Shown: positions 11,320 to 20,725 of the stretch, piece after piece | Position numbering within the stretch: position 1 is the stretch's first letter | Layout of the letters: the number at the start of each line of letters is the position of its first letter | NCBI GenBank assembly: GCA_038501195.1 | Contig: JBBPUQ010000006.1 | Span: 1,550,001 to 1,614,000, forward strand | Reading direction: 5' to 3' | Length of the DNA stretch: 64,000 nt | DNA from: Nemania diffusa | Lineage: Eukaryota; Ascomycota; Sordariomycetes; Xylariales; Xylariaceae | Program-made: the position numbers and the translations under genes | The notes under the pieces: model-generated | The model's input: only the letters and a program-made list of their open reading frames with translations | Databases searched by the model: none | What the model was told of the DNA's origin: nothing

Positions 11320-11686
11320 GTTGGACATTATAGCCTATATGGGATGGGCCGAGTAGCAACAATGGAAATTTTTCCTTACCCTTTTCTTCATATATTTTTC
11401 TTTTCTATATCACAATATTTTACCTTTTCTCTTCAATGTAGCTCATCGTTTTATGGATGACAGAAATGTCGTTTCTACATTGAACCCTGGAGGTTGGCTA
11501 TTCGCTTTTGGGATCTAGTGGGAATCAAGGGTCGGTTCTATTCGAAATTGTTGAAGGAGCTGGAACTCCTTCACAGGTCGTACTCAAATGCGCATGGATT
11601 GAACGTGCTTTTTTAACGATATTTTCTTGTTTTTCTATTTTGGTATAAATATCTTCGTCATCGCCAGTAAGTACATCATACCCAAC
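11320..11686. other. Convergent 3' intergenic region
   Basis: About 370 T-rich bases between two converging genes, with no coding signal. It should hold both 3' untranslated regions and polyadenylation signals. Confidence 0.4.
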
Positions 11687-13217
11687 CTATGAAGTTGGCG
11701 TGAGGATGATGCGGCGATAGGCCGTGAGACTCATATCTCTCTGATCTTCCACCGACAGCAAAATATGCATAGTCTTAATTCGTCAGCACGTACTAGTAAA
11801 TTGGATACTTAGGGTAAAAACTTACGATATTGTTCAGCGGACGAATCTCCACGATACCATCGTGTCCTCCGATGGGAGTGATGGTAACATTCTGGCTGAC
11901 AGGGCTAATGGGACCCTCCTGCATGCGTGAGACGACCTCGCGGTAATGAAACCAATCAAACGTGAGCTCGTCGTCATCAGGGTCCCAACTGGCAGAAGCA
12001 TCCAAAACGACCACATCGCCGAACTTGTACGACAGCTTCATGACGCTTGGTCCGCAGGTCCCGTTCACGACAGCGATTGGTTGGTGGTTATTCTTCGCGA
12101 AGTCCGCATTGACCGTCCACTGCATGCGCGCCGCAAAGTCATACTGGTACGCCTGTCGCCACCGCCAGATCGACGCATAGGTGCTGACGTAGATCTCGCC
12201 GTTGACACCAATCGCGACGTCGGCGGCATCGCTGTAGAGCGGGTAGCGGCCGTCGGAATCGACAAGCAAGTAGCGGCCGCCCCAGTTCCCCCATTCGGGA
12301 TGCTCGGGGTCGCCGAGGCCGTTGGGGATGAGCGGGAAGAAGGAGGGCGTGTCGCCCTCCATGATGAACGAGTAGTTGAGGTAGTGCGCGCCGAGGTCGC
12401 CGACGCGGATGTGCGTCTGCAGCCAGTCGTTCGTGACGAGCGAGGTGTCCGGGCCGCCCTTGTCGAAGTGGCGGTACGCTTCTCCCGAGATGCCGGTCCA
12501 GGTGGCTTGCGTGTACTCGCTGAAGCCGTGCAGGGAGACGACGTAGAAAAGAGACGGGTAGTTCACGCGGATCCAGGCACCCGCGTTGTCCTGGTCTGAG
12601 ATCGAAAATACCCGCAGCTTCTTGATGAAGCGGGATACCTGCGCTGACGTCCGCGTTTGTGAGACATGATGCAGTGCTTCGGCTACCACGTTTGCGCCGC
12701 CCCATAAGCACACCCACAAGGGATCGTCCGGCGACGACGCATCGCCCGCTTCGACGAGCGCGAGCGCGGCGTCGCTCGGTGGCAGCTCGAGTGCGGCTAG
12801 CCCGTACACGGGGTGGGCCAGCTTGACCTTGGAAGCGAGGCTTTTCGCTGACGGGTATTGCCCGCCTGCGGGAACATTGGCGTTCAGGGCGGCCGTGACG
12901 TTGCCAAAGCCGTCGAGGACTGTGTACACGCTAGCGTCGTCGAGGGAGTCGTTCTTCCAGGTCGAGGTGACAATGGCAATATTCTGGATGTCCAATTCGT
13001 TCGAGTACGTCAGCAGGCGGACAAGGCTCATCTGGTCATCGGGCTCGTTGCTGATGTCCGTTGCGATGAACGTGCGGTGCTTATGTTCATAGCGCGAATT
13101 CTCACATTGTCCTCCTTTCCCAGGTGCCGCGAGACACTTCCAGGCTGAGATGGCCCAGAGAAAGAAGAGCGCGACGGCTCGCGAGATGATGTACGACCTC
13201 ATCGTGTTCCGGGGCAT
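11687..13217 (-). CDS. Secreted nucleoside-hydrolase-like/Sde182-type (DUF1593) cellulose-binding-like protein
   Basis: Exons 13217..11826 and 11773..11687, giving 492 residues. The 52-nt intron 11774..11825 has a GTAAG donor and a GCTGACG branch. Reading through it would end early, whereas splicing adds the C-terminal strand MSLTAYRRIILTPTS. Residues 1-31 form a signal peptide (hydrophobic AVALFFLWAIS, cleavage near CLA-AP). The N-terminal domain carries IATDISNEPDDQMSLVRLLTY, the Asp-rich nucleoside-hydrolase-like entry. LWVCLWGGANVVAEAL and SISDQDNAG follow. The C-terminal part (ASASWDPDDDELTFDWFHY) matches the beta-domain of the family. Homologues are called cellulose-binding proteins; enzymatic activity is unproven. 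Likely extracellular, in carbohydrate use. Confidence 0.88.
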
Positions 13218-14199
13218 CAGTTTCCAATCTAAACCCTACCTAGTCCCCATTAACTATAGCAGATAGCATGACCAGCGTGAACACCGGCCGCAGAATCAGC
13301 ACATCCAATCGCGCTCTTTAAGTATTCGTTGGTGGAGTAGACCTGGATCTCGACACCGTACTTTGCTCGCAATCCCCCGCATCCCCATCATAGCGTGCGA
13401 AAGTGATGCGTAGCATCGTGAGAAATCCGGCAACGTGAATGCGGGGAAATCCAGAGAATGGCCCGAAAGCCAAGGGGGATAAATGCTATCCCGAACGATT
13501 GGGATCGCCGCTGATCGCGAGATTTGAAAGTCGAACAAAAGTGCCCATATTGTGCCGTGTCAGTCTTAAGTACGGGGTAATGTTACCCGACGTCGGTCAT
13601 TTTAAAATTTTAGTGTTCCAATATACGCCCTAGTTCCTCGCAGACCATCTTTTTCTATCCGTAAACCAGCCGAACCCCTGTTTAGTCACCCTAATTTATA
13701 CATGAAAATGCAGGACAAAACGGAGTACTTCATGGTTTTAAGATTTATTATTAGCTGTTAATAGTGCCGCCACCCGTTGCAGTGGCTTCTATGTTATACA
13801 TACTTTGTTTATTTACAGTATTATCTGTATAGTTGCCTAGCTTTATTTTTATAGTTATAATGACACTGATATTGTTTTCAAGAGTTCGAAAAAACCTGCA
13901 GGGAACTACAAATATATTAATGGCGTATTTATACACATCCCTTTGTTTAATTATCATTTTAGGCCTACGGTTCAGTTGTTGTAGCTGTAATAAAACTCTA
14001 TTCTAGATTTTGAACTGCGTCTGTTTTAGTTCCATGCAAATTTCTTTGTATAAAAGCAAGCACTAATCCATAACAATATTATTTTATTTTCATTTTCTAT
14101 CAACCCACACACACTAAACTCACTAACAAAGACTCCCACTCTTCCGACCATACTAGTCAGTACACCAACCTCTTTTTCATCTTCATCCTCTCTGAGATA
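13218..14199. other. AT-rich intergenic stretch and promoter of the 14.2-kb gene
   Basis: No supported coding region. T- and A-rich from about 13700. A TATA-like box lies at 14049-14056. Confidence 0.4.
14049..14056 (+). promoter_or_regulatory. TATA-like element (TATAAAAG)
   Basis: A consensus-like TATAAAAG lies 144 bases before the ATG at 14200. This supports the small downstream frame being transcribed. Sequence match only. Confidence 0.4.
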
Positions 14200-14574
14200 A
14201 TGGAGATTCCAATCATTTCCCTGACCCAGGGTGTGCATTGTCGGGTCCGAGCTGACTCTGGATATGACAGGGTTGGTATGCCAATAATTTGGCACCGAAC
14301 AACACATTCAGATGATGCCGCCAAATGCCAATGTCGCCAACATCCCAACTCAGACCAACAGGCGGCGAATGATAAGGTGCTATGTGAGCATCTATATGAA
14401 CTTCTAGAGTCTGACACGATTGATATCATCGAAATGACGACTATCTTCGGCAAAATTAAGCTCGGTGAGCGTATTCATCCTAAGGTCCGGCTACTTTGGG
14501 ATGAAGAGCGGAAGGTTTGGATCACACCAGCTCAACCAGAGCAGGGACAACAAGCACAAGGCCAACAATCCTAG
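14200..14574 (+). CDS. Small hypothetical protein, 124 residues
   Basis: A single-exon frame from ATG (context AATAATGGAG) to TAG, in otherwise AT-rich surroundings. It has a normal amino-acid mix: a His/Cys segment (HSDDAAKCQCRQHPNS), a central acidic helix-like part (LYELLESDTIDIIEMTTIFG) and a Gln-rich tail (QPEQGQQAQGQQ). No signal peptide, membrane segment or known motif. Fairly even codon use and a TATA-like box upstream favour a real gene, but no homologue comes to mind. It could be a lineage-specific orphan. Confidence 0.5.
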   Translation: MEIPIISLTQGVHCRVRADSGYDRVGMPIIWHRTTHSDDAAKCQCRQHPNSDQQAANDKVLCEHLYELLESDTIDIIEMTTIFGKIKLGERIHPKVRLLWDEERKVWITPAQPEQGQQAQGQQS

Positions 14575-15970
14575 GATTAACCGGCATCCCTTTAGCTCTA
14601 TGATAGGCTGCTACTAATACATATTAGTTCAGCAAAAGGTAACAGAACGCAACCCTATCATCATATTTCCTATCTTTGGAGTTATTGTTCTTTCTGCATT
14701 TTCTGACTTCGGAACTGCATCCTAACAAATAGATAAACTAATAAAAAAAACCATAAAACCAACACTCTCCTACTACTATTATCAGTATTTGATTTTCTAA
14801 CTCTTTCCTTGAACAAGAAGACCTGTAAAAAGATGTCATTCAGCTTTGAGACAGATCTTACACAGTTCTTTGAGTAGCCGTCTGACGATATCGAGGGGGA
14901 AACAACTTAAACTTGTAACTCTTTTGATCATGAACTTTTAAAAGGAATTTAGATAAAAATTTCCTCAGTAGTACTAGGAAAGCTCTAGATAAAAGCGGAA
15001 TATTTTGAATGAGAGAGTATGAATACTTCCATCTGTAGCACATAGAAGCAAAATCGCGGGGGATAGGGCGATGAGCCACTATAACATATCTACGTGAGTC
15101 AAACATTTCCAATTTGAAGGGAAATCTGCGTAGACGAAGTAGTAGTGGCCTACCATGTGGTATTCTTTTTTCACTAGATGTATGGAGCTAGGGGTTAATA
15201 CTTTCAGCACGACTACGAAACAGCTTGAGGCTTTTAATCTTGCAAAATAATGAAAGAACTAATACTTCTAGAAGTACTTGATGTAAGGCAAGCCTGATTG
15301 AAAACCTTGATAGATACCTATGTTTGAAGTAAGCCTTCCCCGCTAGTATCACCCAGCAGAAAATCGACAAGTATTACATTACAAGAGCCTATAAAAACGG
15401 GACAGGCGTTGGTAAATGGATACAGACGGTGGATAAGTCACCCCTGGAACCTCGAGCGGGATGAATGCTGCGTATGTATCCTTTGGGCGATACCGGGCGA
15501 TTCTTTGTATATTCATACTTAGCACGATCAGGAACCAGCCCACTGGGTTTTAGATCGCAAAAATAGTGGTAGGCTAAATTACTTAAGAGTGTCTCGAACC
15601 CTGACTACCTACATAGATACCTACATGTAGGTTTGATTACGTATTTTAGGTATCTAGATAAGCCCGATAAGGTACACAGTAGGAACATAAATGTGTGGCT
15701 AGTACCTACCTAACCTACATACTTAAGTAGGGTAGTGGCTCAAATAGCTAAGGTCGCTGTAACCACAATAGACACCTACTAACTCCACTATATCTGTATC
15801 TACCTCTCAAGACGTTACCTTCCACCTTGGCCAATTTTCTCACACCGCTACGGCCTACCTCACCTTGCTGGCTGTAACGATGCCAATATAGGTATCTAGA
15901 TGAGAGGCGCCTTACACCTTCCGCTCCTTATATTTAAGCCTAAAATAATTCACAGCATTGCTTGCACATC
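14575..15970. other. Gene-free AT-rich stretch with TAGGTA/ACCTAC-type short motifs
   Basis: No coding frame with motif support. Bases about 15600-15740 hold several degenerate copies of the ACCTAC/TAGGTA motif that recurs between genes throughout the window. The 3' end is the promoter of the RNase H-like gene. Confidence 0.4.
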
Positions 15971-16771
15971 ATGGTTAACCGGTACTACCGCAACAAAAGC
16001 AACAACAGAAACAAACACGAGTCAGCGAACGAGTATGCCGATGCTTCCATAACTCCCAAACATGGCGCTCACTGCGCTGGCAAGCCTGACGTTGCTTATA
16101 AACAATTCCCATTACCGGAGTACGCGAGTGAACATGGATTCTGCGGGACAGAAAATCTTGAGGTCGATGGTCATTACGGCTTTGTGCATGTCCGCTGCCC
16201 ATGGGCGTCGGCCACCCCGTGTAGCTGTGGCCGACAGAGCCTGCACGTCGACTCGCTTGTGGTAGCCGTGGACGGCGCGTGTCCGGGCAACGGAACCCCC
16301 CTCGCCACCAAGTCCGCCTACGGGGTCTACTTTGGCCCCGACGCGGCGGCAAACGTGGGCTCCCGCGTGCCCGACACCCCTGGGTATAACCACACGAGCC
16401 AGCGCGCAGAGCTTAGCGCTGCTATAGCCGCTATAGAGGCCAGTATAATCTACATCCGGGAGGGCGGCCAGTGGGAGTGCAACGAATGTCCCACTCCCTG
16501 CCCCGTTCGCCATTTGGTCATCAAGTCGGACTCGGCGTATCTCGTCGACGGCATGACTGCGCACCTCGAGAAATGGCGGGCGAACGGGTGGCGCACGGCC
16601 AAAGGCACCGAAGTAAAAAACCAAGACTTGTGGTCCCGCTTGGACGATAAAATTCGTTATATCCAGCAGGAAGAAGATGTAGCAATCAACTTTTGGCATG
16701 TCCCGCGCCACCACAACACCGACGCTGATCGTTTAGCCAATCTGGGTCTTTTGAGGTGGCTATTTACTTAA
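15971..16771 (+). CDS. RNase H type I-like protein
   Basis: A single exon of 266 residues from the ATG at 15971. The N-terminal ~95 residues carry Asn-rich and Cys-rich segments (CPWASATPCSCG). The RNase H fold starts at about residue 95 and has all four acidic positions: D101 (VDGACPGNG), E147 (SQRAELSA), D187 (IKSDSAYLVDGM) and D253 (HHNTDADRLANLG), the DEDD catalytic set. NGWRTAKGTEVKNQDLW is the usual segment between the third and fourth sites. Fungi have many such stand-alone RNase H-like proteins besides the housekeeping RNase H1, and this one lacks the hybrid-binding domain. It could cleave RNA in RNA/DNA hybrids. It is GC-rich relative to its flanks, and there is no reverse transcriptase nearby. 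Confidence 0.85.
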   Translation: MVNRYYRNKSNNRNKHESANEYADASITPKHGAHCAGKPDVAYKQFPLPEYASEHGFCGTENLEVDGHYGFVHVRCPWASATPCSCGRQSLHVDSLVVAVDGACPGNGTPLATKSAYGVYFGPDAAANVGSRVPDTPGYNHTSQRAELSAAIAAIEASIIYIREGGQWECNECPTPCPVRHLVIKSDSAYLVDGMTAHLEKWRANGWRTAKGTEVKNQDLWSRLDDKIRYIQQEEDVAINFWHVPRHHNTDADRLANLGLLRWLFT

Positions 16772-17285
16772 GGCGGAACGCTGTAAGAAGCGAGATCCCT
16801 CGTGGGATCTGATCTAATCCACATAGGCTGTAACCCACCAACAAGGAGTGTCGCATTGAAACTTGAAGCTATCACAAGTTCGGTAATGTGTCTTGTGATG
16901 TCTAGCACCCATGCCAAAAGCAGGAAGACTGCGTTACATAAGCACGCACCTTAAAAATCTAAACGTGATTCTTAAGTTCTTCCTACTAATGGCCAACAAG
17001 GTGTAAGGAGCCCGCCCTATTAATTGCAATTTAACAAGATCCTACGTAGAGAATTTCAGAAGTCGATACATGTATTGTGCTGTACTACGTTAATTCTCTA
17101 GTAAATAATTCAGAGGGGCTGCATTAAATGTCACGCATGGCATAACAAGTTTACAACACATCGGTCTTGCAAACTTCGTGAGTTCATTAATTAATGATCG
17201 TTTTCTGATACGCCAAATCCTTATCCTAATCCTTAGGTGTATAGTCTTTTGAATTCGCATTACATTAATACCATTAGATCCTAGC
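16772..17285. other. Intergenic, nothing recognised
   Basis: About 500 AT-rich bases between the RNase H-like gene and the nuclease pseudogene; no coding or RNA feature seen. Confidence 0.4.
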
Positions 17286-18935
17286 CTATTTCAGGTAGTT
17301 ATCAACCCAACCCAAAAATCCGTCGCCATCCAGTTAGCTAGGATACGCAAGACACCTAGTAAGCAATATGCGCTAGTCAGGCTGTTGGTAGAAGCGATAT
17401 CTGAGCCGCTCTTGCCGACTTTATCCGCTGGCTTGCGGTACATGCGAAAAACGACTGTAATAGCATCGTCACCCGTATTATTCATATGCGCGCGCATGAG
17501 GTTGCCTAGTTGTTCCTGAATGTGACTAGGCACCTTAGGGTGCTCGACAGCCGAGTCTCGATTATAGTGACGTGACCATCCTACATTGACAAAATCGTCG
17601 TTTTTAAAGATAACGTCTTGTTCCACCCACAATGGGTCCGATTTCCGAACCAGAAAGTGTGACAGGGCCGCAGAGCTCGTAATGCGAGTCCATGTCGAAC
17701 GCGGACCAAAGGATCCATGAGCCAGATGCAACCTCCGAGATGAGCAAGACGGGTATAGCAAGCCTTTCGCTTTCGTCTGAGCGTGGAAACTCGGAGACAC
17801 GGCTATACTATGAGGCTAGCTATATACCGAGCTGAGCTTTAGCTTCGGAAGACTCATGAATGCTTATCCTAGTCTTGATCAAAACATCCGATAGCATGTA
17901 GCACAACAAGTCATAGGAGGACTGATTGAAGCTTGGATAAGCGAGCGCGTTCATAAAATTGACAACCCGTGACAGAGGTAGCCCCTTATTGCTGTCATTC
18001 TCGTTGCCGCCTCCGACATAAAGCGTGTCCAAAGGTTGTAGGACTATAGCATAGTCGATCGAAGGGTACGGAAACTTCGGGCGATCAGGTTTCAATGGCA
18101 AAAACTCCTTCGCGATTTCAGCGCGAGTCATATTTTCGACACTGACACCTAGTGCATGCAGAACGGCTAGTTTAAGCATATGCCCATGGATCTGTTCGTT
18201 CCAGCTAGCCCCCGCGCGGGGAAACACGATATATTCCATAGTTGTGGGCGCGAGTTTACCAAGCGAATCAAGCACCCAAATAAGCGATTGAAGATGGAGA
18301 AAGTGAGACAAGAATGGGACTGCTTTGCTCTCGTTCCGCTGGCTGTGTGGGAGCAATGACTTACATGTGGTACTAATAAAAGAATTTGGCGTCATCTGAC
18401 TCCTCTCTGAGACCAGAAACGAGGAGCGGAGATCGTTTCGCATAAGGCATATCGTCGTTGACGTCGACTTCATCATCTAAGATACCACGAAACTCTGTAG
18501 GCAGATGGCCCTTGCGTATGCTTAACATGTACGGGCTTATCCAAATTTGTTAGGTCGGGTACCAGTTTCACGGGGCGTATAGAACGCGAGTAGCTTGAGC
18601 TAGTAACTGCAGATTTCAAGAAACATGTCGGAGAGCGAGGAAACGAAGGAGCTGCCAAGCTATGTGACAATATCGATCTCGATCGAGTTGTGATGATAGA
18701 AGTGACGGGTGGCTGAGGGGTGGCAAAAGGATCCTTCTCTTAATTCGAGTCGTCTCTGTCGTCGCGTTGAGGTTCATCCTCAGGTCGCGAAGGGTGACCG
18801 GTTAGGTCTGGAGTCATCATTTTCTTAGGGCTCCGTGGTATTGTTGACGTCTGGTTGTGATCAAGAGAATAGGGTGGTGGTGGTGGTGAGCTCGAACAGA
18901 CATCGTACAGCCAGGTCGATCGATACTATCCTTGA
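17286..18935 (-). pseudogene. Decayed fungal PD-(D/E)XK-like nuclease-domain gene
   Basis: Fragments of one protein lie in order on the minus strand but in different frames. The N-terminal disordered part is Pro/Ser-rich (SSSPPPPPYSLDHNQ, DPFATPQPP). A middle part has LPHSQRNESKAVPFLSHFL, GASWNEQIHGHMLKLAVLHA and SVENMTRAEIAKEFLP, then SEAKAQLGI. The C-terminal part has AFDMDSHYELCGPV, NSLTSAYCLLGVLRILANWM and a GWVDNYLK-like tail. This order matches a fungal family I know as PDDEXK_12. In-frame stops are at 18742..18740, 18375..18373, 17822..17820 and 17810..17808. Frame changes occur near 18490, near 17600 and in the T-run near 17310. The ISIET-K catalytic strand reads ISIHESS, without the expected lysine. 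No intact ATG start is seen. Two stops (AQLGI-stop-LAS-stop) are what Trp TGG to TAG changes would give, as RIP does. Confidence 0.75.
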
Positions 18936-20386
18936 ATCGTAAACTACCTGCTAAGGATGTATGTTGAGTGTTGAGTAAATACTACCTACCTACCTGGCCT
19001 AGCGAAGCAATTAGCGCGACAACTGTTATATCCGGCACTAACAAATCCTCCTGCCCTATCAACCGGCGGCACCCCACGATTTCTACTTACCAAGACTACG
19101 GCACAAGTCCTTAGTGGCAGTGCCGCTAGTGCATGGCGTAGGTATCCGTATACGCCGTATTACAGCTTTAATACACAATAGGTACCGTTAAATTTCAATG
19201 CCTCATACGTCATACTTCTTACTGCCGCCGATCTTACTAGCACTCTTGTTGGCTATTATTCGACAATTAAATTTGAGTTTTGAGTTTAGGGTTCCTAGCG
19301 TTTTCTCACATCTCACAGGATTTGAATCCATCTATGCAATTATAGGCCGTCGATGATGATTAAGTTGCCCCGCTAACGGTTTTATTGTTTTCCCCACATT
19401 ACACCGTGCAACCCTTTTGACAAACTCATCTTACATGGAAATAACATTGGTGCCTGTGTGCCCTTCAGAGCAGGAGTGAGTAGCGGTGTCTTTTAGCGAA
19501 CTCGCGACACGTGGTACAGGTAATGTAGAACCGTGCCACAAAAGATGACCGGTGTTTTAAGTAAGCAAAATGAACTAAACTTGTAGCTAAAGCAATACAA
19601 GCTTACGAGATCGTCCCCAATAAGATATGTTCGGCATAGACTGTATGTATACAGAATACAAGTGTGAATGGCCGAGAGCGGCGATCTGCCTGACTTACGT
19701 ACTTTAAAACCATTAGGTCTTCAACATACGATGCTTATGTTGATCGGCTTGGCGAAATTGTCGACCCGAAAGACCTTGAATTTGTATGGGGTTAGTTCCA
19801 ATATTACAACATAATACAAACTTTTCGCATCATCCTAGCACAACATTTGCACATCCAGACAATTAGCAATACATGAAGTATTCGAAGCACCAGTTTAGAG
19901 TTTATAAATCGTATGCAGCTGTCTGAGAAAATACCTCTAAAGCACCTATATTATCAAAGTACTAAAGCAATATGATTAAACGAGGCCTTTGTACAATTCA
20001 CGATAAAGTCTAGGCAGTTTTATATATAGAACATATGGAGCAAAATATGGTTGGATGGCTTGGCGAATCCATCATTTGCTAAATTATCATGGTTCATCAA
20101 CATTGAACCTTTCATATGGCCCTGCCGAAGGCGCGGTGAAGGAACGAAATGTCGATCACGAGTAAGATTCATCGTGTAGTCCACCATCAGCTGATTTGGG
20201 TTCATGTTGAGAATTTCCCTTAGGTAACAATGCTAGAAATACGTCTATTCCTCCGGTTTGAAGAAATATAAATATGTGAGAATATCTCCTCCGGAAACTC
20301 AGATCTCTTCTACATCAAACCTGCCAAACACTTCACTCCACTCGATTAGAACATCCATTACCACTATAACAACCACATCTCTCAAA
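18936..20386. other. Gene-poor AT-rich region upstream of the small secreted protein gene
   Basis: No supported gene. Contains scattered ACCTACCT/TAGGTA motifs (near 18985-19000 and 19140). A TATA-like sequence lies at 20267-20274, just before the small secreted protein. Confidence 0.4.
20267..20274 (+). promoter_or_regulatory. TATA-like element (TATAAATA)
   Basis: TATAAATA lies 120 bases before the ATG at 20387. Sequence match only. Confidence 0.35.
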
Positions 20387-20725
20387 ATGAAGGTCACAGC
20401 TTTCCTCTGCACCCTTATGGCCGCGACCGCCGTCAGTGCCTCAGCAGTCCCTGGGCTCCAGGTTAGAGACACCTGTGGCGCCGGTTATGGTGGTGACCAA
20501 AGACGCACGAACAGTCCTTGCGAGGCCTCGAACGGAGACCGTAAATTCTGCGGTTGCGATAGAACCGGCGTGGTATGTTGATATATCTAGAGTGAAATAC
20601 TGAAACTCTTTTGCTGACAATATTTCTGTGAAAAGGTCCAGTGCCAAGGTGGCCACTGGACAGAGATTCAGGACTGTGGTGCCGGCACATGCCACGGTAC
20701 CAACGATGGCGCATCTGTCTGCTAG
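20387..20725 (+). CDS. Small cysteine-rich secreted protein (effector/antimicrobial-like candidate)
   Basis: Exons 20387..20572 and 20636..20725, giving 91 residues. The intron 20573..20635 has a GTATGT donor, a TTGCTGACA branch and an AAAG acceptor, and splicing keeps the frame (GV-VQCQGGHW). Residues 1-20 form a typical signal peptide (MKVTAFLCTLMAATAVSASA). A short pro-segment ends with LQVR, a possible protease-processing site. The mature part of about 63 residues has eight cysteines at 30, 45, 55, 57, 65, 76, 81 and 91, enough for four disulfides. The chain ends on the last Cys. The spacing includes a CxC, a GGHW turn and a CGAGTC block. This architecture fits fungal small secreted proteins acting on hosts or competing microbes, but I recognise no named family and toxicity is not shown. 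It sits alone in AT-rich DNA, as effector genes often do. Confidence 0.82.

Noticed and set aside
12139..12717. Long open frames antisense or in another frame within the Sde182-like gene (also 11946-12599)
   Set aside because: They are GC-rich shadows of the coding gene with Arg/Ala/Val-rich translations and no motifs.
10297..16771. Secondary-metabolite cluster (hydrolase, secreted protein, SDR elsewhere)
   Set aside because: No polyketide synthase, NRPS, terpene cyclase or P450 is present, and the genes are far apart.
15971..16771. RNase H domain as part of a retrotransposon
   Set aside because: No reverse transcriptase, integrase or long terminal repeat nearby, and the protein has its own start and stop.
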